DNA of 35,619 bases from Croceibacterium sp. (GTDB lineage Bacteria > Pseudomonadota > Alphaproteobacteria > Sphingomonadales > Sphingomonadaceae): assembly GCA_025450635.1 (NCBI GenBank), contig JANWHA010000019.1:1-35619 (forward strand), read 5' to 3'. Position 1 is the first letter of the stretch. Each line of letters begins with the position of its first letter. The position numbers and the translations under genes are program-made. Shown piece after piece: positions 1-7,848 of the stretch. Below the pieces are notes generated by a model, which saw only the letters and a program-made list of their open reading frames with translations, did not search any database and was not told where the DNA came from.

Positions 1-38
1 CCCCCCCCCGGGCGGGGGGGGGGGGGGGGGGGGGGCGC
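1..38. other. Homopolymeric C/G run at the window edge, probable contig-end or sequencing artefact
   Basis: Direct reading: nine C, then GGG C, then an uninterrupted G run, then CGCGTGG. Not coding-like. Confidence 0.7.
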
Positions 39-776
39 GTGGCCGACAGGCATCGCGTCGACGCTGGCGTCGGAGCACCCCCACCCAACCCTCCCCCTCA
101 AGGGGGAGGGCTATTGTTACGTGAAGGCCGCTCAGCTTTCTTTCCCCAAGGCCGCGCCGAAGCGGCCGAATCACTGCCCGAAGACGCCGCCGATTACCCG
201 CTCGGCGTCGCGCGCGGCCAGATCGCCGACACCTACATCGTCGCCGAAGCCGCCGACGGCCTGGTCATCGTCGACCAGCACGCCGCGCACGAGCGCCTGG
301 TGCTCGAACGGCTGCGCGCCGCCGGGGCGGCGGAGGCGGTGGCGGCGAGCCAGGCGCTGCTGCTGCCCGAAGTGGTCGAGCTCGACGAACCGGCTTGCGA
401 CCGGCTCGAGGACAGCGCCGCGAAGTTCGCCGAATACGGCCTCGCCCTCGAACGCTTCGGCCCCGCCGCGATGCTGGTCCGCGCGATGCCCGCCGCGCTG
501 AAGGGCGCCGACCCCGAAAAGCTCCTCACCGACCTCGCCGACGACCTTGCCCAACACGGCGAGGCGCTGCTGCTCGGCGAGAAGATCGAGCACGTCCTCG
601 CAACGATGGCCTGTCACGGCTCCGTCCGCGCCGGCCGCACGCTCAGCGTCGCCGAGATGAACGCGCTCCTCCGCGAAATGGAACGCACCCCGCGCTCCGG
701 CCAGTGCAACCACGGACGGCCGACCTGGGTGAAGCTGTCGATGGGCGACGTCGAGAAGCTGTTCGGGCGGCATTGA
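39..776 (+). CDS. mutL: DNA mismatch repair protein MutL, C-terminal part (5' end missing or not reliable)
   Basis: Translation contains [33 protein letters not shown] and ends [54 protein letters not shown], typical of the MutL C-terminal domain. The upstream ATPase domain is absent from the window. Confidence 0.93.
   Translation: MADRHRVDAGVGAPPPNPPPQGGGLLLREGRSAFFPQGRAEAAESLPEDAADYPLGVARGQIADTYIVAEAADGLVIVDQHAAHERLVLERLRAAGAAEAVAASQALLLPEVVELDEPACDRLEDSAAKFAEYGLALERFGPAAMLVRAMPAALKGADPEKLLTDLADDLAQHGEALLLGEKIEHVLATMACHGSVRAGRTLSVAEMNALLREMERTPRSGQCNHGRPTWVKLSMGDVEKLFGRH
89..110. repeat. Perfect palindromic repeat CCCTCCCCCT-CA-AGGGGGAGGG within the mutL reading frame
   Basis: 10-bp arms with a 2-nt loop; translated in frame as part of ...[14 protein letters not shown]... 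Confidence 0.85.
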
Positions 777-1309
777 TGAGGCGGATTATTCTCGGTCTGT
801 TCACTTTGCTCGCCGCTTCGTCGCTGAGCGCGCAGTCGAAAACCTCCATTCCACTTTGCCAGGCACCGTTCGAAAGGTTGTTAGGCCCGGCGTTCTTCAA
901 CCGCTATCCGGCCAAGCCCGTTCGCCTATCCAAACCGGCAACGCCTGTCGTGAGCAAGGGACAAGCCCACCTGTTCCGGACGGTCATTCGTGAACAGGCC
1001 AAAATGGGTCCCGATTTTGCGGGGCATTTCACAATTGTGCGCATCGGTTGTGGAGCCGGGATGGTTTGTCTCGCCATTGCGGATGCACTGACTGGGCGGG
1101 TGTTCTTTTCACCAAAGCTCAGAAACGTATTCATCTTTCGGGACGCAAACGTCGAGAGGCTGAATTACCGAAGGGACAGCCGTCTGCTTATTGTGGCAGG
1201 GTCACCTAACGAAGACGTGAGCCGTGAAGGCTTGAGTTACTATCTATGGCAGGACGACAAGTTTCACTTGATCCGCTTCATTTCCTCGGCCGAACTTTGC
1301 AAGAACTGA
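776..1309 (+). CDS. Conserved-looking secreted hypothetical protein
   Basis: ATG overlaps the mutL stop (TGATG). Signal-peptide-like N-terminus [20 protein letters not shown]; 177 aa ending ISSAELCKN. Confidence 0.75.
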   Translation: MRRIILGLFTLLAASSLSAQSKTSIPLCQAPFERLLGPAFFNRYPAKPVRLSKPATPVVSKGQAHLFRTVIREQAKMGPDFAGHFTIVRIGCGAGMVCLAIADALTGRVFFSPKLRNVFIFRDANVERLNYRRDSRLLIVAGSPNEDVSREGLSYYLWQDDKFHLIRFISSAELCKN

Positions 1310-1746
1310 TGCGTCAATTTCTGCTCTTCCCCGTCTTGCTCCTAGCTGGATGCGGCAGCGCGGAGCAAAGGTCACCTGCGACCCAGTCACTCGATGCCCA
1401 ACCAATAACCTACATGGACATCGAAGCCGCCAAGCTCACCGGCCCCAGCTGCAACTACGCCGCGGGCAAAAGCATGGGCGCGGTGGTGATGGCGATGAAC
1501 GATGCCGCGGTGATGAAGCTCGGCGGCGCACTCAAGCGCTTCACGCTCGATCCGCAGTGCGACAAGCTCGAGAAAGGCACCGGCTCGCGCTACGTCGCGC
1601 CGGGCTATGTGCTCGACCTCTCGGTGAAGAAGGAAAGCCGCAGCGAGCACGCCGGGACGATCGGCTTTGCGGGCTCGGTCACGCTGAGCGACGGCAAGGG
1701 GCGGGTGCTCTATGCTACCGACGGCGACGTGCAGTGCGGCGGATAA
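1309..1746 (+). CDS. Putative lipoprotein
   Basis: ATG overlaps the previous stop (TGATG). Lipobox-like MRQFLLFPVLLLAGCGS; 145 aa. Confidence 0.78.
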   Translation: MRQFLLFPVLLLAGCGSAEQRSPATQSLDAQPITYMDIEAAKLTGPSCNYAAGKSMGAVVMAMNDAAVMKLGGALKRFTLDPQCDKLEKGTGSRYVAPGYVLDLSVKKESRSEHAGTIGFAGSVTLSDGKGRVLYATDGDVQCGG

Positions 1747-1747
1747 T

Positions 1748-1790
1748 CCGATCCTGCCATTTGGCCTTTGGCAAAATGGGAGAGGATCGG
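1748..1790 (+). terminator. Long imperfect hairpin directly after the lipoprotein stop codon
   Basis: CCGATCCT (1748-1755) pairs with AGGATCGG (1783-1790); CCATTT (1757-1762) with AAATGG (1774-1779); GCC (1764-1766) with GGC (1770-1772). No T-tract follows. Confidence 0.5.
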
Positions 1791-2005
1791 TTGAAATCAC
1801 TTTCCTACACGGGCGTGTTCTGTCTATGTTCCAGACATGCGTTCGCGGTTCCGTCCACGCCTCTGCCCCTCATTGGACAACCATGGGTCACCGAAAGCCT
1901 GCATCGCAGGGTCGCGCCGTTTTTGCGAACTGTAACCCTGCCACTGTGTCGGTTTTCGGCATCTAACTATCTAATATACAATGCAATACCTAGGGCGCGC
2001 GCAGA

Positions 2006-2029
2006 GTTACAGGGTGTAACTAGTGTAAC
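2006..2029. promoter_or_regulatory. Inverted/direct repeat cluster GTTACA-GGG-TGTAAC-TAG-TGTAAC
   Basis: Direct reading: perfect 6-bp inverted repeat followed by a third half-site; another TGTAAC lies at 1931-1936. Confidence 0.4.
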
Positions 2030-2075
2030 CAATTTCACGGTTCACAGGCTGCCAACCCGTGGTTGCCCAGCCGGC

Positions 2076-3401
2076 CTAGTCTCCCAGGCTGAGCTTCGCG
2101 AACACCGTGTAGCCCATCGGCGACTTGCCGTAGGCCGCGTCGAGCGCATCCGGCTTGAGGAAGGCCGCGGCCGTTCCGCCGAGCGCCAGGTTCGCCGGCC
2201 CGAGCGGCAGGCGATAGGCGTAGCCGGCCTGGAGCTTGGTCACGCGGAAGGCGACATCGTGCAGCGGATCGGCCGGGTTCGGAAAGAGCTCGTCGTTGTC
2301 GACGTTCTCGATCCGCCCGAACAGCGTGTGGCGCCGCGTCAGGTCCCAGTTCACCTCGCCGAGCCAGGCGCTGAAGTTGCGGCCGGGAACGCGGTCTTTG
2401 ACCGAAAACGCCGCCATCGCCGAAAGGCCGCTGCCGTTGTTGTACTGCGCCGAAATCGTGGTGCGGTTTTCATCCTCGGTCGGATGCGCGGCCTCGGGCG
2501 CGTGGATGTGGCCATGGCTCGCCTGCAGCAGCCAGGCAGGCGATGGGGCGAAGGTGGCGCGGACGCTCCAGCTGTCGAGCCTCGGCGTCTCGATGTTCCA
2601 GCGAAACTCGTCGGGCTCCTGGCCGCGGAAGGCGCTCGCTTCGAATTGCCATTTCGGTGCCGAAACGCCGGCGGTGACCACGCCGTAACTGATGTGGGTC
2701 GAATCGAACCAGTGATGGGTAATCGGCGCCTCCGGGTTATACTTCGCGCTGGCGCGGTGCATGAACGCGCTCGGCCCGAGCGCCGGCTCGGCAACGGGGC
2801 CGCCATAGAGGAACGCGGTGGTCTTGTTCGCGATGTCGAGATCGAGCCGGCCCGACAGCTCCATGAACAGATCGTGCGGATGCTGGCGGTCGACCAGCGG
2901 CTGCCCTTTGGCCTCCTCGCCGGTGGCGTACAGCAGCGGATAGCCGTCGTGCTTCATCGCCGGTTCGAGGCTCATCATCGAGTTCAGGGTGACTTTGCCT
3001 CCGGTGAACGGCGCGGTCAGCATCGCCATGCCCATCGACTGGGCGTAAACTTTGTCGTCGCCGCGCGGGCCGGTCTGGTCGGTGTAGATCGGCCAGACGT
3101 AACCGCTCAGCATCAGCATCGTCTGCCCACCGAGACCGAGCATCGTGCCGCCCATCTTCTCGTTCGGCGGCAAGCGCGACGTGCCCGAGCCCTGGCCGGA
3201 CATATCCATGCCGGACATGTCCATCCCCTTCATGCCTTTCATGTCCATGCCGGACATGTTCATGCCCTTCATAGATCCCTGATCGGGCGAGGAATCATCG
3301 GCCGGTGGGGCAGCGGCCTGGTCCGGCGCGGCGTCTTGCGCCAGGGCCGGGGCAGGGAGCAGCGCCAGCGCCGCAGCGCCGGCCAGAAGCAACTTGGTCA
3401 C
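2076..3401 (-). CDS. Met-rich exported protein, probable outer-membrane/metal-associated protein
   Basis: Signal peptide MTKLLLAGAAALALLPAPALAQ; Met/His-rich stretches MKGMNMSGMDMKGMKGMDMSGMDMSG, HPHD and HGHIHAPEAAH. Confidence 0.75.
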   Translation of the reverse strand: MTKLLLAGAAALALLPAPALAQDAAPDQAAAPPADDSSPDQGSMKGMNMSGMDMKGMKGMDMSGMDMSGQGSGTSRLPPNEKMGGTMLGLGGQTMLMLSGYVWPIYTDQTGPRGDDKVYAQSMGMAMLTAPFTGGKVTLNSMMSLEPAMKHDGYPLLYATGEEAKGQPLVDRQHPHDLFMELSGRLDLDIANKTTAFLYGGPVAEPALGPSAFMHRASAKYNPEAPITHHWFDSTHISYGVVTAGVSAPKWQFEASAFRGQEPDEFRWNIETPRLDSWSVRATFAPSPAWLLQASHGHIHAPEAAHPTEDENRTTISAQYNNGSGLSAMAAFSVKDRVPGRNFSAWLGEVNWDLTRRHTLFGRIENVDNDELFPNPADPLHDVAFRVTKLQAGYAYRLPLGPANLALGGTAAAFLKPDALDAAYGKSPMGYTVFAKLSLGD

Positions 3402-3416
3402 TTCACGAGCGCTCCC

Positions 3417-4166
3417 TCAGGGGTTGAACAGCATCCAGATCGCCATTCCGATCATGCACAGGTTCTCGGTCAGCGAGACGAAGCCGAGCGGCACGTTGCT
3501 CGATCCGCCGACGCACGCGCATTTGATCGCGCGCTTCTGCACGTAAACCGCGTAATAGACGCTTACCGCGCCGACCGTCCCGATAAAGAGCGCCACGGGA
3601 ATCGACAGCCAGTTGAGCGCGTGCGCCGCCATCAGCACGCCGGCGGCGGCTTCGAGGAACGGATAGGCGTAGGCATAAGGCACCCAGCGCCGGGCGAGCA
3701 GGTCGTAGCCGACGAACATCGTCGAGAACTTCTCGACGTCCTGCAGCTTGAGCATCGCCAGGATGGCCATCGTGAAGCTGACGAACCATTCGCCGGCGCG
3801 CACGGTGAACGGCGAGCCGAATGCATGGAAGCTCACCGCCATCGCCAGCAGGGCGGCGATCGCGAACACAGCGATCACCGGCGCGTAGCTGGTCGCGTCA
3901 GCCGCGCGCAGCGGCTTCCCGAGGAACTTGCGCAGCTCGGTATAGCCGCCGATGCGCTTGCCTTCGACGAAGCTTTGCGGAGTTGTCCTGACCTTGTGCT
4001 CGCGCTTGAACGCGTCGGTCTCCTCGCGCGTCGTCAGCCAACGGTCGTCGACCAGGTAGCCGTTTTTCTCCAGCAGCCAGCGGGCTTTCACGCCATAGGG
4101 ACAGACGTGCTCGGGCATCACCATGCGATAAAGGCGGGCGGTCTTGGGGATGTTGCCGGTGTTCAT
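3417..4166 (-). CDS. Glutaredoxin-MauE fusion-like membrane protein
   Basis: N-terminus MNTGNIPKTARLYRMVMPEHVCPYGVKARWLLEKNGY with glutaredoxin-like CPYG; C-terminal MauE/DoxX-like membrane region (LKLQDVEKFSTMFVGYDLLARRWVPYAYAYPFLEAAAGVLM). The ORF-track start at 4205 (TTG) is the putative -35 box, so ATG at 4166 or later is preferred. Confidence 0.8.
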   Translation of the reverse strand: MNTGNIPKTARLYRMVMPEHVCPYGVKARWLLEKNGYLVDDRWLTTREETDAFKREHKVRTTPQSFVEGKRIGGYTELRKFLGKPLRAADATSYAPVIAVFAIAALLAMAVSFHAFGSPFTVRAGEWFVSFTMAILAMLKLQDVEKFSTMFVGYDLLARRWVPYAYAYPFLEAAAGVLMAAHALNWLSIPVALFIGTVGAVSVYYAVYVQKRAIKCACVGGSSNVPLGFVSLTENLCMIGMAIWMLFNP

Positions 4167-4173
4167 GTCCGTT

Positions 4174-4205
4174 CCTATAGCCCCCGTACCACAGTACGGA
4201 GTCAA
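4174..4205 (-). promoter_or_regulatory. MerR-family operator/promoter: TTGACT-20 bp-TATAGG with dyad CCGTAC-TGTG-GTACGG
   Basis: On the minus strand: -35 TTGACT (4205-4200), -10 TATAGG (4179-4174), perfect 6-bp dyad at 4184-4199. The 20-bp spacer and dyad closely resemble mer-type operators. Confidence 0.8.
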
Positions 4206-4207
4206 GC

Positions 4208-4648
4208 ATGAAAGCGATGCGCATTTCCGATTTGGCGCGCGCGGGAGGCGTCGGGGGAGAAACGGTGCGGTTCTACCAGCGCAAGGGGCTGCTCGCCGTT
4301 CCGCGGGGAGACGCCCCCGGCGGGCGGCATTACGACGAGGAGGACTTGCGCCGCTTGCGCTATATCAAGCAGGCGCAGAACGCCGGCTTTACTCTCGCCG
4401 AGATCGCGCAACTGATCGAGCTGTCGCATACCGACGACCGCCCGGCCGCCCGCGCCATGGCCCGCGAGCGCATCGCCGCGCTCGACGACCGGATCGCCGT
4501 GCTGCAGGCGGCGCGGCAAGCGCTGGTCAAGCTCGAGCACGACTGCGTGCAAGGCGGTGACGGGCCATGCCCGATCCTCAACGTGTTCGAGCAGCCGTTT
4601 GTCAGCCGAACGCCGGCTTCAGGTCCTGCCGCTCGACGCGAGGGATGA
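4208..4648 (+). CDS. MerR family transcriptional regulator
   Basis: N-terminal MRISDLARAGGVGGETVRFYQRKGLL winged-helix signature, long dimerisation helix, C-terminal DCVQGGDGPCPIL Cys pair. Confidence 0.92.
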   Translation: MKAMRISDLARAGGVGGETVRFYQRKGLLAVPRGDAPGGRHYDEEDLRRLRYIKQAQNAGFTLAEIAQLIELSHTDDRPAARAMARERIAALDDRIAVLQAARQALVKLEHDCVQGGDGPCPILNVFEQPFVSRTPASGPAARREG

Positions 4649-5429
4649 TGAGGTATCGGGCGACGATGAGGCTGAACGCACCGAACACCATCAGGCCGAT
4701 GACTACCACGGTGTACAGCAGCCCGCTGGACCGCAGGCTGACGAGCGCTTCGCCGAGGCCCTTGGCGTCGCTCGAGTGGTGCCACCACGCCGCGCGCACC
4801 AGCGACCAGCCGACGATCGCGAACACCACCGCGCGCGCGGCAAAACCGATCCGCCCGAGCGCTTCGACCCACGCCGGGGCGCGGCCGCTCACGCGGTGCA
4901 TGAAATGACCGGTCGCCGCCTGGCGCACCTGCATCGCCGCGGCGACGACGAAGCCCGCGCCGACAACGCCGATTGCCACCTTGCCCATGCTCCAGTCGAG
5001 CGCCGTGTGCACGGTGGCGCGGGTCTGCGATTCCGCTCCCGCGCCGTGCTTCAATCCCAGCGCGAAGCGCAGCGCCGAGTACGCGACGATTGAATAGGCG
5101 ACGGCCGACGGCAGGCTGGCGAGACGGTGAAACAAGCCCCTGGCGTCGCTGCCGCGCTGCTCGATATCGCACACCACGCACAGCAGCCGGAACGCCACGT
5201 ATCCGGCGAGCGCCACCACGAGAACCCCCAGCACGATCCGGCCGAGCGGCATCTTCTGCAGCATGTCGAAGACAGCCTGGTTTCCGGCATTGACCCTGGC
5301 TCGCGTGGCGAGCGCGAGCCAGCCGAGCAGCAGGTAAACGACACCGCGCCCGGCATAACCCGACCGAACGAGCCAACTGAATTGTTCCGGCGCGTCGGGC
5401 ATCCCAACTCCTTGACCTGCGCGCTTCAA
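4602..5429 (-). CDS. DUF1206-like multi-pass membrane protein
   Basis: Three repeated hydrophobic segments (WLVRSGYAGRGVVYLLLGWLAL, ...ALGRIGFAARAVVFAIVGWSLV...). Start may be the internal MPDAPEQFSWL. Tail-to-tail overlap of 47 nt with the MerR ORF. Confidence 0.8.
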   Translation of the reverse strand: MKRAGQGVGMPDAPEQFSWLVRSGYAGRGVVYLLLGWLALATRARVNAGNQAVFDMLQKMPLGRIVLGVLVVALAGYVAFRLLCVVCDIEQRGSDARGLFHRLASLPSAVAYSIVAYSALRFALGLKHGAGAESQTRATVHTALDWSMGKVAIGVVGAGFVVAAAMQVRQAATGHFMHRVSGRAPAWVEALGRIGFAARAVVFAIVGWSLVRAAWWHHSSDAKGLGEALVSLRSSGLLYTVVVIGLMVFGAFSLIVARYLIIPRVERQDLKPAFG

Positions 5430-5452
5430 CGGAGGGGACGCGGAATGGTGCC

Positions 5453-6172
5453 TCAGCGCACGCGCTTCACGAAAAGATGGCCGTTGCGATCCTCGACGCG
5501 GAAGCGTTCGTTCGCTCGGAACAAGTCGGAAAGCCGCTTGAATCCGTGGTTGCGCACGTCGAAGCTGGAGCGGTTGCCGGCGATGTTGCCGACCTCACTG
5601 ATGGAGGCATAACCGTCCCTGTCGCGCTTCGCCGCCTTCCACGCGGCACCCAGCAAATCGTTCAGGTCCTGGTCGATCGGTTCGCTGTCGGGCGCACCCG
5701 CCTCTTCCATCACGTCGTCCTGAGCCGAGGTGCGCATCAGTTGGTCGACATCGATGTATCGGGTGCATGCCGTCCTGAACGCCTCGGGTGCCTTGGCGCC
5801 GCCGAAACCGTAGACGATCAGCCCATCCTGTCGCAACCGGGTGACCAGCGGGGTGAAATCGCTGTCGGAACTCATGATCCCGAAACCATCGACCTTACCG
5901 CCGTAGAGCAGGTCGATGGCGTCGATGGTCATCGCCATGTCGGTGGCGTTCTTGCCCTTGGTGAGGTCGAACTGCTGCATCGGCTGAAGGCCGTAACGGT
6001 GGGTGATCTTGTCCCACTTCGACAATCCCGGCTTGGTCCAATTGCCGTAGGCGCGGCGGACGTTTACCTGGCCGAGTTCGGCCAGCACGGTCAGGACCGC
6101 GTCGATCCCGGCGGGATTGGCATTATCCGCGTCGATCAGCAGGGCGATGTTCTTGAGCGCTTCTTCCGGCAT
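5453..6172 (-). CDS. NYN-domain (PIN-like) protein with C-terminal OST-HTH/LOTUS domain
   Basis: NYN motifs LLIDADNANP, ATDMAMTIDAIDLLY, IMSSDSDFTPLV; C-terminal GNRSSFDVRNHGFKRLSDLFRANERFRVEDRNG matches the OST-HTH pattern. Confidence 0.9.
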   Translation of the reverse strand: MPEEALKNIALLIDADNANPAGIDAVLTVLAELGQVNVRRAYGNWTKPGLSKWDKITHRYGLQPMQQFDLTKGKNATDMAMTIDAIDLLYGGKVDGFGIMSSDSDFTPLVTRLRQDGLIVYGFGGAKAPEAFRTACTRYIDVDQLMRTSAQDDVMEEAGAPDSEPIDQDLNDLLGAAWKAAKRDRDGYASISEVGNIAGNRSSFDVRNHGFKRLSDLFRANERFRVEDRNGHLFVKRVR

Positions 6173-6208
6173 CGCTCCGTGATGGCGCGGCGAAGCGCTG
6201 CTGGCAAG

Positions 6209-6862
6209 CTAGGTGACCGGCGCGAAGTCGCCGCTGTCTTCGTCGAGCAGGTGCAGCACGCCCTCCGAGATGGCGAAGAACGCTCCCCGCAGCCGCAGCT
6301 TGCCGCGAGCCTCCAGTTCCTTGACGCACGGGAAGGTGCGCAAGTTCTCGAGGCTCACCTTCACCGCCGCGTGCTCCATCGCGCGTTCGGCCTCACGGCC
6401 TTCCGTTCCGAGCTCACGCGCGATCGGCCCGCGCGCTTCGTCGAGCATCGAGATCCAGTCGGCGATGAAGCCGCCCTGGCCCGGCTCCGCGCCGTGCAGC
6501 TCCTGGGTCAGCGCCGCCTTGCAGCCGCCGCACATGCCGTGGCCCATGACGACGATCTCGCGCACCTTGAGCACCTGCACGGCGAATTCGAGCGCTGCGG
6601 AGACGCCGTGGTGCCCGGGGTTGGTTTCGAACGGCGGCACCATGGCCGCGATGTTGCGAACCACGAAGATCTCGCCGGGATCGGCGTCGAATACCATCGC
6701 AGGATCCGTCCGGCTGTCGGCGCAGGCGATCACCATCACGTGGGGCTCCTGCCCCTGGCGCAGCGCCGCCCAGCGTTCTCTTCGCTCGGCAAAGCCGGTG
6801 GTGCGGAAGCGGCGGTAGCCCTCGATCAGGCCGGCGAGCTCGAGGCTGGGTTCGATTGCCAT
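6209..6862 (-). CDS. Beta-class carbonic anhydrase
   Basis: [35 protein letters not shown] and [14 protein letters not shown] carry zinc-ligand motifs (CADSR, HxxC). Start MAIEPSLEL at 6862 is preferred; ORF extends to 6886. Confidence 0.93.
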   Translation of the reverse strand: MAIEPSLELAGLIEGYRRFRTTGFAERRERWAALRQGQEPHVMVIACADSRTDPAMVFDADPGEIFVVRNIAAMVPPFETNPGHHGVSAALEFAVQVLKVREIVVMGHGMCGGCKAALTQELHGAEPGQGGFIADWISMLDEARGPIARELGTEGREAERAMEHAAVKVSLENLRTFPCVKELEARGKLRLRGAFFAISEGVLHLLDEDSGDFAPVT

Positions 6863-6898
6863 GGGCGCGCCCATGCCGCGCGGCATTGCCTATGGCAA
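6860..6898. repeat. Three contiguous palindromes between divergent carbonic anhydrase and lipA
   Basis: CATGGGCGCGCCCATG (6860-6875), ATGCCGCGCGGCAT (6873-6886), TTGCC-TAT-GGCAA (6886-6898), all read directly. Confidence 0.7.
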
Positions 6899-6903
6899 GG
6901 CAC

Positions 6904-7848
6904 ATGCCTAAGTGGCGCGAGATGAACGACCTTTCGTCTGCTCCAAGGCCGCAACGCCAGCGCAAGCCCGACTGGATTCGCGTCAAGGCGCCGGTCAGCA
7001 AGGGCTACCAGCAGACGCGGGCGCTGATGCGCGAACTCAGCCTCAACACCGTATGCGAGGAAGCCGCCTGCCCGAATATCGGCGAGTGCTGGACCAAGAA
7101 GCATGCCACGGTGATGATCCTCGGCGACGTGTGCACCCGCGCCTGCGCCTTCTGCAACGTCAAGACCGGGATGCCACGCGTGGTCGATCCGTTCGAGCCG
7201 GGGCACGTCGCCACCGCCGCGGCGCGCCTGGGTTTGGAGCACATCGTCGTCACCTCGGTGGATCGCGATGACTTGCCGGACGGGGGGGCAGGGCAGTTCG
7301 TCAAGGTCATCGAAGCGCTGCGGCGCGAGACGCCCGCAACCACAATCGAGATTCTCACGCCCGACTTTCGCGGCAAGATGCGGCCGGCGGTCGAGGCGAT
7401 CGTCGCCGCCGGGCCCGACGTCTACAACCACAACCTCGAAACCGTTCCCCGGCTCTATCCCACCATTCGCCCGGGGGCGCGCTACTACGCCTCGCTGCGG
7501 CTGCTCGAGGAAGTGAAAGCGCACAATCCCGCGATGTTCACCAAGTCGGGCGTGATGCTCGGCCTTGGCGAAGCGCGGCTCGAAGTGCACCAGGTGATGG
7601 ACGACATGCGCAGCGCGGACGTCGATTTCCTGACTATGGGGCAATACCTGCAGCCGACCCCGAAGCATGCGCGGGTCGAGGAGTTCGTCAGCCCGAAAGC
7701 CTTCGATGCCTACGGCGCCATCGCCCGCGCCAAGGGCTTCCTCCAGGTTGCCTCGAGCCCGCTAACCCGCTCGAGCTATCATGCGGGCGAGGACTTCGCG
7801 CTGATGAAAGCCGCGCGCGAAGCTCGGCTGGCGCAACGGCAGGCCTGA
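6904..7848 (+). CDS. lipA: Lipoyl synthase
   Basis: [13 protein letters not shown] and [10 protein letters not shown] radical-SAM/auxiliary cluster motifs; [19 protein letters not shown]. Start 6904 or 6922. Confidence 0.97.
   Translation: MPKWREMNDLSSAPRPQRQRKPDWIRVKAPVSKGYQQTRALMRELSLNTVCEEAACPNIGECWTKKHATVMILGDVCTRACAFCNVKTGMPRVVDPFEPGHVATAAARLGLEHIVVTSVDRDDLPDGGAGQFVKVIEALRRETPATTIEILTPDFRGKMRPAVEAIVAAGPDVYNHNLETVPRLYPTIRPGARYYASLRLLEEVKAHNPAMFTKSGVMLGLGEARLEVHQVMDDMRSADVDFLTMGQYLQPTPKHARVEEFVSPKAFDAYGAIARAKGFLQVASSPLTRSSYHAGEDFALMKAAREARLAQRQA

Noticed and set aside
3417-4205. TTG start at 4205 for the glutaredoxin-MauE gene
   Set aside because: The TTG belongs to TTGACT, the -35 element of a convincing MerR-type promoter; translation should start at 4166 or later.
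1350-4211. 953-aa + strand ORF from the supplied track
   Set aside because: Arg/His-rich, low-complexity translation antisense to the Met-rich and glutaredoxin-MauE genes; a typical spurious long ORF in high-GC DNA.
5477-6925. 482-aa + strand ORF
   Set aside because: Antisense to the NYN/OST-HTH and carbonic anhydrase genes, which have clear family motifs; no motif on this strand.
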